DNA of 64,000 nucleotides, taken from assembly GCA_030737875.1 (NCBI GenBank), contig CM060925.1, forward strand, positions 485,313,514 to 485,377,513, written 5' to 3'. Of this stretch, positions 32,755 through 44,100 are shown piece by piece; position 1 is the first letter of the stretch, and each line of letters opens with the position of its first letter. Made by a program: the position numbers and the translations under genes. The notes beneath the pieces are model-generated. The model made no database searches. It saw only the letters and a program-made list of their open reading frames with translations, and was not told the origin of the DNA. The stretch is from Allium sativum (lineage: Eukaryota; Streptophyta; Magnoliopsida; Asparagales; Amaryllidaceae).

Positions 32755-34140
32755 AGAGTGCTATTCCGATGTGAATTAAATAATTGTGTTGATTTGTGTA
32801 AAGTAAGAAATGGAATTGTGGCGATAATAATCTATATTTGTATGTTGCTTTAATGCTAAACGATTTGGGAATATTATGGTATACGATTGGATAGTTGCAA
32901 GTACGCGATTTGCGTTGGAAGTTAACAATGAAATGGAATTGTGGCGATAATAACTTATATTTGTATGTTATTTTGATTCTAAATGATTTGGCAATGCTAT
33001 GGTGTACGTTTGGATTCATACAAGTATATGGTTTATGTTGACAACCACGTGTTGTGGAATTTTAATTGGGATTCATGCAAGCATATGATTCATATTGAAA
33101 ACTACATGTTTGTGGTAGTTATTTACAACACCCATTTGATAATTGCAAGTATATGATTCATGTTGAAAATAACAACTATATGTTGTAATAGTTTATTTGA
33201 AATTCATGCAAGTCTATGATCTATTGTTATGCCAACATGATGTATAATTCTATGGTCATCTTTAGTGTAATTTGATCCACTTAAGTATTATGATTCATAT
33301 GAAGGTTATGTTGGAATTGGCATCATAGTTCAAGTATAAAAAAATCATGATTTTGTAATAGTGACAAAAGCAAGCGTCTTTGTAAGCTTGTATTAATTTT
33401 ATGAACATGAATAAACTATGTTTGTTATTAGGCCTAGTTGAACTCATGTTTCTAGGCTTATGTTGTTATCATAATCATATGATAATATATTTGGCACATA
33501 AGTTACATTAGAAATTACACTAGAATTACATCCCAATTACAAGTTACATAGATAGGATAAAAACCATGATTATATGAATAGAAGGACTCATGTTCAATTA
33601 TGATTATGCCATAATTATATGATTAGAATGGTTCATGTTTAAGTATCATTTATGCCATGACTACACGAATAGACTGATTCATGTTTTGTTTATACCATGA
33701 TTATGTGAATAGAATGATTCATGTTTAAGTATTGCTTATATTATATGTTGTTACAATTGCAAGGTCACATATGCCTACCTTATGTTAATTGAATCGTTAT
33801 GTTGCAAGTTCATGCGTTCACACTCCCCTTTTTATGTTACCTTATAAACACCATGTTATAAGCCTCCCCTTTTCATATGGCTAAATTGGGTTTAAGTATT
33901 AAACCCAACACACCTTACATTTGAACGAACGTGTAAAACAGGGGTAATGACGTTTGGGCCAAAATATAGAGCATATGTGTTGGCATGTTCGACGCATGCC
34001 AACAATCTTGAAAATCAATTAAGTGACATAAATAAATTTTAATCAATAAAGATAAATTTGAATAATGGGCCGCATATATTTACATATAAAAAGAAAAGAG
34101 ACAAAATATGTAAATGTAGAAAATACGATGTGTTTAACCC

Positions 34141-34328
34141 GAGGTTGGATTGAGTTGTGATGTAAACCTGCCCGGAACCGCCCGGCTGTCCAGTAGTCAC
34201 AACAATACCTATCCAATTTGGCACGGAGCCCAATAAGGACCCGAGGTTAGACTGAGTTGTGGCGTAAGACTGCCCGGACCCAACCGGCAACAGGCAGCCA
34301 CAACAATACCTGTCTAATGTGAGAGGTC
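34141..34328 (+). other. Twin covarying hairpins, 5' LTR of A
   Basis: Copy 1: TTGGAT (34145-34150)/ATCCAA (34211-34216) outside GTTGTGA (34154-34160)/TCACAAC (34197-34203). Copy 2: TTAGAC (34247-34252)/GTCTAA (34312-34317) outside GTTGTGGC (34256-34263)/GCCACAAC (34297-34304). Loop core CTGCCCGG..CC; 3' flank TGTGAGAGGTC. Confidence 0.8.
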
Positions 34329-35473
34329 AAGGCTTTAATAAGACAATTAAGGCTGAGTCAGGATTGATAGGATTAAGTAAATTATATTAATACTTAATCA
34401 AAATAGAACATGCTAAACTAAACATACTGATTGGGGGTTAGGTTTATAAAACACTTAACCAACTTAGCATGTTGGCTAGAAATAGAAAACCTAGTAGCGG
34501 GGGACCCTTTTCAGCAGTAACCCTACAAGGCGTATCATGATACCCTGAAACTAGGCAGGGTGGGGCACGATTACTGGGTTGACTGTAAGAGGTCAAATCG
34601 ACGGCGGTGGTGCAGCAGTGTAGGTTCTAACGGGGTGCGGACGTGCACACACTCCGGCGCAGAAAAATAAGGCACTGGGCACCAGTAGCATACCTGTGCA
34701 TTCTAGGGTTGTGTCGGGCCGCCACCATGGGACTTGATACACCCCATGGTGGGACCAGCATAGGTAACTACAAAAACGGGGGCCGTAAGACACATGTAAC
34801 TATGCGAGTAGGAGCCGATCATCATAAAATTGATCACTTCACCCTGATTATGAGGTGCCTGTTGGGAACTAGTTTATATGGGAACAGAGATTAATATGAG
34901 GTACGATAGTATATTCGACCCTAGACAACTTAACTTGGTTTATGGTGCTTTCCCATTTCTAGTTTATACTTATCATACCCAGTTCTTTATTCATAGACTG
35001 AATAGTCCTAGACTTACTCAGGCTTTATGTCTGACTCTACTTTTCTTTCGTCTTCTTTTCTTCCGTTCCCCCCCCCCCCCCCAGGTCCACAGGGAGGGAA
35101 TACCACGGCTTGACCAACCTTCATATCCAGCTTGAAGAGAAAGAATGTATTGCTTGGATCTTTTCGTTTTGGACTATGGCTTTGGACAGCAATTATGGGA
35201 CTTTTGCAATTTATTTATGTTTTCTTTATGCTTCTTTAAATAATGTAATCAAGAAAGTTATGAAGATGTTATGTTTTTGGATGTGTTGTAAGGCAATTAT
35301 GGTATGGTTGTTGTAACACGTATTTGAATGAAATAAAAGTTGTTGTTTTTCGCTGTTCAAAAATATGTGTTATTATATCTGTCTTGTATATCTGTGATTT
35401 ATACTTATAAACCTCCACCAAAATTAGGGCATTCCCTTTGAGAGTGACCCTAACGGAGGTGGGGTCTTTCACT

Positions 35474-35485
35474 TGGTATCAGAGC
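35474..35485 (+). other. tRNA-iMet primer binding site of A
   Basis: TGGTATCAGAGC two bases after the LTR end at 35471. Confidence 0.9.
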
Positions 35486-35658
35486 ATAGGTTTACCAGAT
35501 AAGATAAAAAGTTTTGAAAATTTATTTTTCAAAAAGAAATTTATAGAAGCATTTTTAAGATAAAATATTATTTTATTTTAAAAGGCAAAGTCCGCCCCCC
35601 CAAAGCCATAGGAACTATCTCTTATCCTTCGTTTTGAATCTATCCTTTTTGTTTCAGC

Positions 35659-37868
35659 ATGTCCGAAGAACTTAACTTGCCAGAGGGTGTACCAATACCT
35701 GGTTGGTTTAGACGGTTCTTAGAAGCAAGGGCCACTCAGCCAGATCCTACCATTCCTCCTTCCCCAGCTGTAGGAAATCATCCAGCTGCAGCAGCACCTC
35801 TTCCTCCACCTCCTCCGCGGGGAAACAACTTTGCTAAGATATGTAAAGATTTTAAAGCTATGGGAGGAAAGGATTTTCATGGAACTGAGTCCTTCATGGC
35901 AGCTAGAAATTGGCTGAAAGAAACCGAGGACTTATTCATCATCTTTGAGGTAGAGGATAGACAGAAAGTACAACTGGCAGTATGGCTACTAAAGGGCGTG
36001 GCTTCCTACTGGTGGGAAGTCACTAATGCAGAAAGACCAGTGGAAGCATGGGAGGACTTTAGGGCAAGGTTTGAGGCTAAATTTCTCTCAGATGCGGAAA
36101 AGAGTTTGCAGTTGGAAAAATTCTTATTTCTTAAGCAAGGGAACAAGACAGTCAAAGAGTATGTTAATCAGTTCGATGAGCTGGCTAGGTTCTGACTGGA
36201 CCTAGTCAACACCCCGCACAAGAAGGCTCTCCATTTTGTCAAAGTGTTGAATGAGCCATTACACAGTTTGGCCATGACCCATATACCCATGGGAGCGACG
36301 TATGAAAGGTTGGTACAGATGGCGTTGCTGAACGAAGAGGATAAGGGCAAGAAGGAGGCAAAGGCAGAAAACTCTCAAGGGAAGAAAGAAGGTTTGCAGC
36401 CTAAGAAGACAGACTTTAAGAAGGGCGGGAAAGGCAACAAAGAGAAGAGGAAGTGTAATTTCTGTGGCAAAGTGGGGCACTTAGTGAAAGATTGCCGGAA
36501 AAAGAAGGCCAAGATGAATGGTGGGTGCTTTTCTTGCGGTGAGACAGGCCACATGGCTAAGGAATGCCCAAAGAAACGAGGACAGGGGCAGAGGGATGGA
36601 TCCACCTCAGGGGCACAAGTTCATGTGCTAGAGGCGCCACCTCTGCAACAGCGAGGTATAAATACTTCTGTAGAAAGTGTAGTTTACCTTTATGATTACC
36701 CCGTTCGCACTTTATTTGATTCTGGCGCATCACACTCCTTTATCTTGTCTGCTTTAGTAGAATCTCTGCACCTAAAAACTAGTATGGTAGAGGACCCCTT
36801 AATTGTTTCAAACCCAATTGGGGGCCCAGCTCATTTGTCTATGATTTGTTTGGGATTGAAAATTTCTATTCTAAGCGCAGAATTTAAATGTAGTGCCTTT
36901 GTTTTGGGCTTTTCAGGATATGGTTTGATTTTGGGCATGGATTGGCTATCCAGTAATGGGGCCATCCTTGATTGTGAGAAAAGGATTGTTAGGCTCCTAA
37001 CCCAGCTCGGTAATACTTTGGAAATTTCTTGTAATCCCTCGTATGCGGTTATGCTTAGTTACCTTGAATCGCTTGATGCCTCCGTTGAAAATTTGCAATC
37101 GGTTAGAGTGGTCCGGGAATATCCGGATGTCTTCGAAGAGGTGAAGGGCTTGCCTCCGAAGCGGGAGATATACTTCCGTATATATCTTGTAGATAATGCA
37201 AAGCCCGTTGCGTTGCCCGTTAGACACATGGCTCCACGGGAAAGGAAAGAGCTCAGTAAACAGATTAAAGAGCTTCTAGAAAAGGGGTTCATTAGGAGGA
37301 GCATTTCAGAATGGGGCGCTCCAGTGGTGTTCGCTACAAAGGCGTATGGTTCACTCCGTCTATGTGTTGACTATAGGGAGCTCAACAAGCTAACGAAAAA
37401 GAATAGGCACCCTCTCCCCAGAATTGACGATTTGTTTGATCAGCTTGTAGGAGCGTCTGTTTTCTCCCAACTCGATTTAGCGACCGGTTTTCATCCGCTA
37501 AGGGTAGCTGAAGATAGTATCGATAAAACGGCATTCAGAACCCCAGACGGCTTCTTTGAATGGCTTGTCATGCCTTTCGGCTTGACCAAAGCACCTGCTT
37601 ACTTCGTGGACCTGATGAGTAGGGTATTCAGAGATTTCCTCAATAAGTTCGTAGTGGTCTTCGTAGACGATATCCTTATCTTCACAAAGAGTGAAGAGGA
37701 ACATGCTCAGCACTTAAGGGCAATCTTGGAAACTCTGCGAGTCCATCAGCTAAAAGCCAAATTCTCCAAATGCCACTTTTGGAGAGAAGAAGTGAGGTTC
37801 CTTGGGCACATAGTATCCAAACAAGGGTTAGCAGTGGACCCTGCTAAGGTAGTGGCGGTACAGGATTG
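35659..37868 (+). pseudogene. Element A gag-pol, first part (gag, PR, RT), one stop
   Basis: ATG 35659 follows a pyrimidine tract ending TTTCAGC. The gag capsid-like domain (MGGKDFHGTESFMAARNWL, KFLFLKQGNKTVKEYVNQF) is broken by TGA at 36193-36195 and then continues in the same frame. Two CCHC knuckles follow ([14 protein letters not shown] at 36451, [14 protein letters not shown] at 36529), then a protease with [10 protein letters not shown] (about 36712). RT follows with [20 protein letters not shown] and the catalytic FVDDIL (about 37657). The frame is interrupted at 37868 by B and resumes at 49149 with the duplicated GATTG, keeping the reading frame across the junction. The stop makes gag non-functional unless read through. 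Confidence 0.9.
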
Positions 37869-38085
37869 TGTAACACCCCGTATTTCTGTTAATACTAATA
37901 TTCACAAATTAAAAGAATTAATATTGAGAATTTGCACGAAATAGCCTTAAAAAGGCATATAACAAATTTGAGATATGTGAATTGCCTTAAAAGGCGAAAA
38001 ATGGAATTAAGACATTAATTGGAAAATTAATGTGTAGAAATGGTCATAAGTTAATTATGGATTAATTTGAATTCATGAATAGGTG

Positions 38086-38136
<51 letters not shown>

Positions 38137-38294
38137 GCAGTTAATGTAAACATGAATAGAAGTTTATTAATTTGCTGAGTGTTTGCTGAGTCACTTCTGA
38201 CTCATTGCTGAGTCAATAAGATAAACCCCATCTCGTCTGAACAGCTGCGGTTATTTCTAGGTTAAATCTACTGGCCTAAATGAATCCTAAATTC

Positions 38295-38475
38295 TATAAA
38301 TAAGTGGGTAGTCTCTCATTCTAATTCATATGAAAAATTAGAGAAGTCGCCGTCATGCCGTCGCCATGGAACTCCGAGTAGCCGCCGCAAATCAAAGTAG
38401 AAGAAAGCTAATCTAATCCAATTCTAATCAACTCTAAAGCAATCTAGACTCTCTCTTTCTTCTTAAATTGTGAGT
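38295..38475 (+). promoter_or_regulatory. TATA box and splice-donor-like site of LTR B
   Basis: TATAAATA (38295-38302), then AAATT|GTGAGTATG with GT at 38470. Confidence 0.5.
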
Positions 38476-39554
38476 ATGATGATTCTCACAAGATTATTAG
38501 CAAACTAATTTGATTAAGATATAAATGGAACATAAGAAAATGATGTGAATTGTCATATATGTTATTGTAAAATCTTATGTTATCATGTATGTTCTAAAGG
38601 TTTTGTTATGCTATGATGAAAATCATGCCATGCTATGTTATGCTATCATGCCATGCTATGATGAAAATCATGCTATGCTATGTTATACTATCATGCTATG
38701 CTATGTGTAAATCATGCTATGTTATGTCCTAAATCTTATATATGTTGTAGATCTCATGTTAACACATATGTTGGAAATCCATAAGTTATATGATTATGAT
38801 ATCATGTTAAGTTGTGTTGAATCGTACAAGTTGTAAAATCATGATGTTGTTATTTATGCAAATTGGATCATGTTTTAAAGTTTATGTTTTTTTTCTAAAA
38901 ATTAAATGGATCATGATTACGGGAATTTGCCTATTAAGTTAGTTGTACCCATATACATGAATCCACAATTTAAATTGGATCTTGAATATGGGAATTTGCC
39001 TATTAAGTTAGGTGTACCCATATGCATGAATCTATGACTAAATGAATTTTTTTTATGGGAATTTGCCTATTGAGTTAGGTGTACCCATATAAACCCATAT
39101 TGTTAGATTAGATGATGTTGATTTACACATGTTCCTATGCAAGTTTATGAAATTTGATTGAGATCATATTATGTGAATTATGAACAAGTTGACATCTTTA
39201 GATCCATGACATGTATAATCCTACGCAAGTTGTACATATGCAAGTTTCACCCCTTATTATGATTCATTTAGTCATATATACATGTTGTTATTGTGATAAT
39301 CTCTTTTATGCTATGAGTTAGACTATTCGAGTCTAATATATATTTTGCGAATAAACGTTCAAACGTGGGGTAGGGGTGATATTAGGAATTAATAAATTGG
39401 GTGCAATTTTGTATGATTTTGCACGCCTTGAATGGATGTCCATAATTGAGTCAATTATGGACATTGTTGAATTTGGAATTAATTAATAATTCAAGTAGGG
39501 AATTATTAAAATTGGGGAAAGTGGATTATTAATAATAATCAATGCTTAAGACAC

Positions 39555-39752
39555 GAGTTTGGACCCGTTTGTGACGTAAACCCGCCCGGCAAATCCAGTA
39601 GTCACAAATGTCGGCCCAATGTGAGAGGTCCTAGGCCCAAACTAAAGCATAACAGTTGTAAAGACACGAGGTTAGACTCTTTTATGGTATAAGACTGCCC
39701 GGACCCGCCCGGCAAATCCAACTGCCATAAATGCCAGTCTAATGTGAGAGGT
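39555..39752 (+). other. Twin covarying hairpins, 5' LTR of B
   Basis: Copy 1: TTGGACC (39559-39565)/GGCCCAA (39613-39619, one mismatch) outside TTTGTGAC (39568-39575)/GTCACAAA (39601-39608); its loop has lost ten bases relative to the 3' LTR. Copy 2: TTAGACT (39672-39678)/AGTCTAA (39736-39742) outside TTTATGG (39681-39687)/CCATAAA (39725-39731). Confidence 0.8.
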
Positions 39753-40946
39753 CTTTATGAGGTTATGGCCTTAATGAATTAAGAAATACTTAGCCAGATA
39801 ATCATGTAAGGTGGGACATGGGGGTTAAGTAGGTGCCTTGGGTGACATGAGGAATCTAGTGGTTGCCTTTAGAGGCATTTGAAATACGATTAGACTTAAC
39901 CAAATACACTTGTAAATGAACATGACTAAGTGGGTTAAGTGGATGGACTAATGGGACAAGCTTAGGCGGAATGCTTGTGGGAAATAATGGGGGCCCATTT
40001 CAACCAGTATCCCAAAACGTATCTTTGTGGGCTCGACCCAAGTCGAGGACGGGACACGCATACTGGGTTTGACTATAAGAGGCCAAAACAGGGAGCGGTG
40101 GCAACGCAAGTCCAACGGGTTTCATATGCGTGTGTGGACCCGGGCTGGTAGGTAAGACGTTGTTGCATCGTGTAGGTATAAGCCGTGCATCTCCGTTATA
40201 TCAGGTTGCCACTTTAGGGGAATGATACACCCCACTGTGGGGTCAGCACGGGTATCTACGAGTAGGGAGTCGATCGAAAGTGGGGAATGGGGTACACCTA
40301 GTGGAGATAGGGGCAGGCGGCACCTATGTAGTCAGCTAGGGGTACGTAAAGTTATTGATATGTTTCTAAGTGAAGCAAGCGGGATAAACCTTTAAGGTAA
40401 CTGGTGGTGCAGTGTAGTAATTTAGGTGTGCCTTTATCGTTCTCTTTATCTATACCCAATAGTTCATAGACATTTCCTTGTTTTCTAGCTTATGTCTTAG
40501 TCTAGTTATTTTGATAATAGTATTGTTAGAATTGTCATACTCGCCAGACTTAATGTCTGACCCCCTCCATTTCTATTCTTTTTCCCCTCTAGGTCCTTAG
40601 GTGGGACCCAGTTCCAGTGGAGTTTGATTGGACTGCTTGATCTCTTTTGGAAAGCTAGGACTGCTGAAGTAAAGTCCAGCTTGTTATCTTCTTTAATGGC
40701 TATTTATGTATTGGGATTATGTATTTTGTTTTATGAAGATGGATATTGTACTTGACTCAGATTTTGGTTTTTGTGATGTAACAAACATGTTTAATTCCGC
40801 TGCAATGAAATAATGTTTTTAAATTTCCAAGTACTATTTATTATCTGTCTTGTTGTAATTTTACTATTCTATATTCACTTAAAACCTCCATGGAAGTTAA
40901 TGCATTCCCCTTGTGAGTGACATTAATGGACGTGGGGTGTTACACG

Positions 40947-40958
40947 TGGTATCAAAGC
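40947..40958 (+). other. tRNA-iMet primer binding site of B (one mismatch)
   Basis: TGGTATCAAAGC two bases after the LTR; A replaces G at position 9 of the usual TGGTATCAGAGC. Confidence 0.8.
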
Positions 40959-41148
40959 TTAAGGTTACCAGAACAGATAATTTTTTTAGAAAAACTATTT
41001 TTCTAAAGTATTTTTGGAAGAAATGTTTTCAAAAACATGTCTTAATAAGTGATTTTAAGAGGAAAGTTTTTATGAGAAACATAATCCCTAATAGCCATAT
41101 CCTTATCTTTCGAATTCTCCTTTCTGATCTTTCCTTTTTCGTTTCAGC

Positions 41149-44100
41149 ATGGCTGAAGAGATTAATCTTAATCTTCTGGAGGGTGTGATGGTACCAGGAT
41201 GGTTTAGGAGATTCTTAGAAGCTAGGGCTAATCAGGCAGGCCCCGCTATTCCTCCACCCCCAGTTGCACCCGTTCCTCCTCCTCCTCCTCCTCCCCCACC
41301 TCGTGTTGATACTTTTGCAAAGACGTGCAAGGAGTTTAAAGCTATGGGCGGAAAAACTTTCCAGGGGACTGAGACGTTTGTGGAGGCCAGAGACTGGCTT
41401 AAGGAGACTGAGGAATTGTTGGATATCTTTGAAGTGGAAGATGAGAGGAAAGTCCGTTTAGCTGCTTGGTTAATGAAGGGAGAGGCCTCGTTTCGGTGGG
41501 AGGTCACTAACGGGGAACGTCCAGTTGATTCATGGGCGGATTTCAGACGAAGGTTTGAGGCAAAGTTTCTTTCAAGGGCAGAGGAGAATTTAAATATGGA
41601 AAAATTCCTGACATTAAAGCAAGGGAGCTTATCAGTGAAGGAATATGTCAATAAATTTAATCAGTTAGCAAGGTTTGGCTTGGAGTTGGTGAACACGCCA
41701 GAGAAGAAAGCTTTGAGGTTCGTTAGAGGCTTGAATGAACCGTTGCAAGGGTTGGCTATGACCCGCGTCCCTATGGAAGCCACCTTTGAAAGGCTAGTAG
41801 AAATGGCACTTATGCATGAGGATAAGGCAGTTGAAAAGAAAGGGGATCAGAAGAAACCCCAACAGCAAAATAAGAAGAGTGGTAAAAACAATAATGGCAA
41901 AGGGAAGAAGAGATGCTTCAATTGTGGGACGCCTGGCCATCTCAGCAAAGATTGTAGAAAGAAAAAGAAGACTGGTTGTTTTCATTGTGGAGATGCGGGG
42001 CATTTGGTAAAGGACTGCCCAAAGAAGAGGCAGAGGGCAGGGTCTACCTCGGGAGGACAAGTGCAGGCTCTTATGGCACCAGGGCATGCAAGGGGGCAAG
42101 TTCAGGCTATTGCGGCCCCACCGCTGCAAGAAAGAGGTAGAACAATTTCTGTTGAAATCTTAGTTTTTCTGTTTGATCATCCTGTCCATACCTTATTCGA
42201 TTCTGGCTCATCTCATTCGTTTATCTCTGCATCATTAGTTGAATTACTGCACTTGAACACCAGTTTAGTAGAGGATCCCTTGGTTGTTTCAAATCCAATT
42301 GGGGGTTCGGCTCATTTGACCATGATATGTTTGGATTTGAAAATCTCTATACTTAGTGTTGAATTTAGATGTGATGCTTATGTATTGGGCTTCACGGGCT
42401 ATAGGCTAATTTTAGGAATGGATTGGTTATCTAGAAATGGGGCCATTCTTGATTGTGAAAGGAGAGTAGTTAGGCTTGTGACTCGCCTTGGTAACACTCT
42501 CGACATCTTTTGTAATCCCATAGATTCCGTTATGATGAGTTATCTTGAATCACTTGACGCGTCTGTAGAGAATCTACGATCGGTAGAGGTGGTCCGGGAA
42601 TATCCGGATGTGTTTGAGGAGGTGAAGGGCTTACCTCCAAAGCGGGAGATAGACTTTCGAATTTATCTTGTGGATAATGCTAAACCCGTATCTTTGCCAG
42701 TGCGCCACATGGCTCCTCGTGAAAGGAGGGAACTCAATAAGCAAGTGAAGGAGTTGCTTGAGAAGGGGTTCATAAGACGTAGTATATCGGAGTGGGGTGC
42801 TCCAGTAGTATTTGGTACAAAGGCGGATGGGTCCCTTAGACTTTGTGTGGACTATAGAGAACTAAACAAGCTTACTAAAAAGAACCGACACCCACTGCCG
42901 AGGATTGACGATCTCTTTGATCAGTTAGTTGGCGCCTCAGTGTTTTCGCTGTTGGACTTAGCCACTAGCTTTCATCAACTGAGAGTGGCTGAGGATAGTA
43001 TAGATAAGACTGCTTTTAGGACTCCTGACGGATTCTATGAATGGCTAGTGATGCCCTTTGGTTTGACAAACGCCCCCGCATATTTTGTTGATTTGATGAG
43101 TAGGGTGTTTAGGGAGTACCTTAACAAATTCGTGGTAGTCTTTGTGGATGACATTTTAGTCTTTTCTAAGAATGAAGAAGAGCATGCCCTACATCTTAGG
43201 GAAGTGTTGGAAACCCTTCGAGCGCATAACCTTAAGGCAAAATTTTCTAAGTGTCACTTCTGGAGGAAAGAAGTACGGTTCTTAGGGCACGTGGTTTCCA
43301 AGGAAGGGATAACAGTGGATCCCGCAAAGGTGGTGGCCATCCAAGATTGGAAGGTCCCTAAAAATGTAACCGAAGTAAGAAGTTTCTTGGGGTTGGCTGG
43401 CTATTATAGGAAGTTTATCAAAGACTTCGCAAAAATATCAGCTCCATTAACACGGTTAATGAAGAAGAACCTGGTTTTTACGTGGGACGAAGATTGTGAT
43501 GATGCGTTCCAACGTTTAAAGAGAGCCTTAACTTCAGCCCCAGTCTTAGTGCTGCCAGACGGGAATAAACCGTTTACCGTCTATACTGATGCTTGTGGGA
43601 CGGGACTTGGCACGGTCCTCATGCAAGAGGGAAGAGTAATAGCCTATGGTGGAAGGCAGTTGAGGGTTCATGAAAAGAATTACCCTACGCATGACCTTGA
43701 GTTAGCCGCAATTGTTTTCGCGCTTAAGTCTTGGCGTCACTATCTTCTTGGTGAGAAATTCGAACTGTTCACTGACCACAAATCATTAAAATACTTATTC
43801 TCTCAGAAGGATTTGAATTTAAGGCAGCAACGGTGGATGGAATTCTTAGCCTCCTACGATTTTGAAATAGCATATACCCCGGGCAAGGGTAACGTGGTAG
43901 CAGACGCCTTAAGTAGGAAAAGGTTGTCCTTGAGTCCGTTGTTTGTTGAACGACGAAGCTTAGAATTCATCTCCATGTTTGACTTTAGACCCTCCGTTGA
44001 CCTAGTACCTGGTTTGTTAGCATCCTTGGAGGTTAGACCTACACTTCTAGGACGAGTTGGTGAGGCACAGCAAGACGACCCACAGTTGGTTGAGATAGTA

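Larger units (their letters stand above)
31966..35471 (+). repeat. 5' LTR of element A
   Basis: 3,506 bp, TGTAACACCCC.. to ..GGGGTCTTTCA (3' copy GGGGTGTTTCA). Parts in order: a cluster of GTCGACCTGG variants (32220-32360), TATAAAAG (32522-32529), donor-like CT|GTAAGT (GT at 32749), an AT-rich stretch to about 34080, twin hairpins (34141-34328), GATTAAGT..ACTTAATC, a conserved block with a CCACCATGGG hairpin, CAGGC..GTCTG (35019-35033), a C-run ending CAG|GT (about 35083), and AATAAA (35332-35337). Open frames inside are not gene-like. Confidence 0.92.
37869..40944 (+). repeat. 5' LTR of element B
   Basis: TGTAACACCCCGTATTTC.. to ..GGGGTGTTACA. Contains TA(n) about 38094-38134, TATAAATA (38295-38302), donor-like GTGAGT (38470-38475), ATGCTATG-type tandem repeats (38600-38720), three ~60-bp units with ATATGGG..CCCATAT hairpins (38930-39095), twin hairpins (39555-39752), GGTTAAGT..ACTTAACC (39823-39901), and CAGAC-TTAAT-GTCTG (40545-40559), then a pyrimidine tract ending TAG|GT (about 40593). 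Confidence 0.94.

Noticed and set aside
32642..33019. 125-codon minus-strand frame in LTR A (and 52844-53221 in the 3' LTR)
   Set aside because: Paired only because LTRs are duplicated; runs across the AT-rich leader, antisense to the element; no recognisable family.
34643..34894. 83-codon frame in LTR A repeated at 54847-55098
   Set aside because: Conserved between the two LTRs of one element only; in B and F the homologous block is not an open frame, so conservation is at nucleotide/structure level.
41232..41651. 139-codon antisense frame over B gag, and similar antisense frames over other gag-pol regions
   Set aside because: Shadows of the real coding strand; no independent support.
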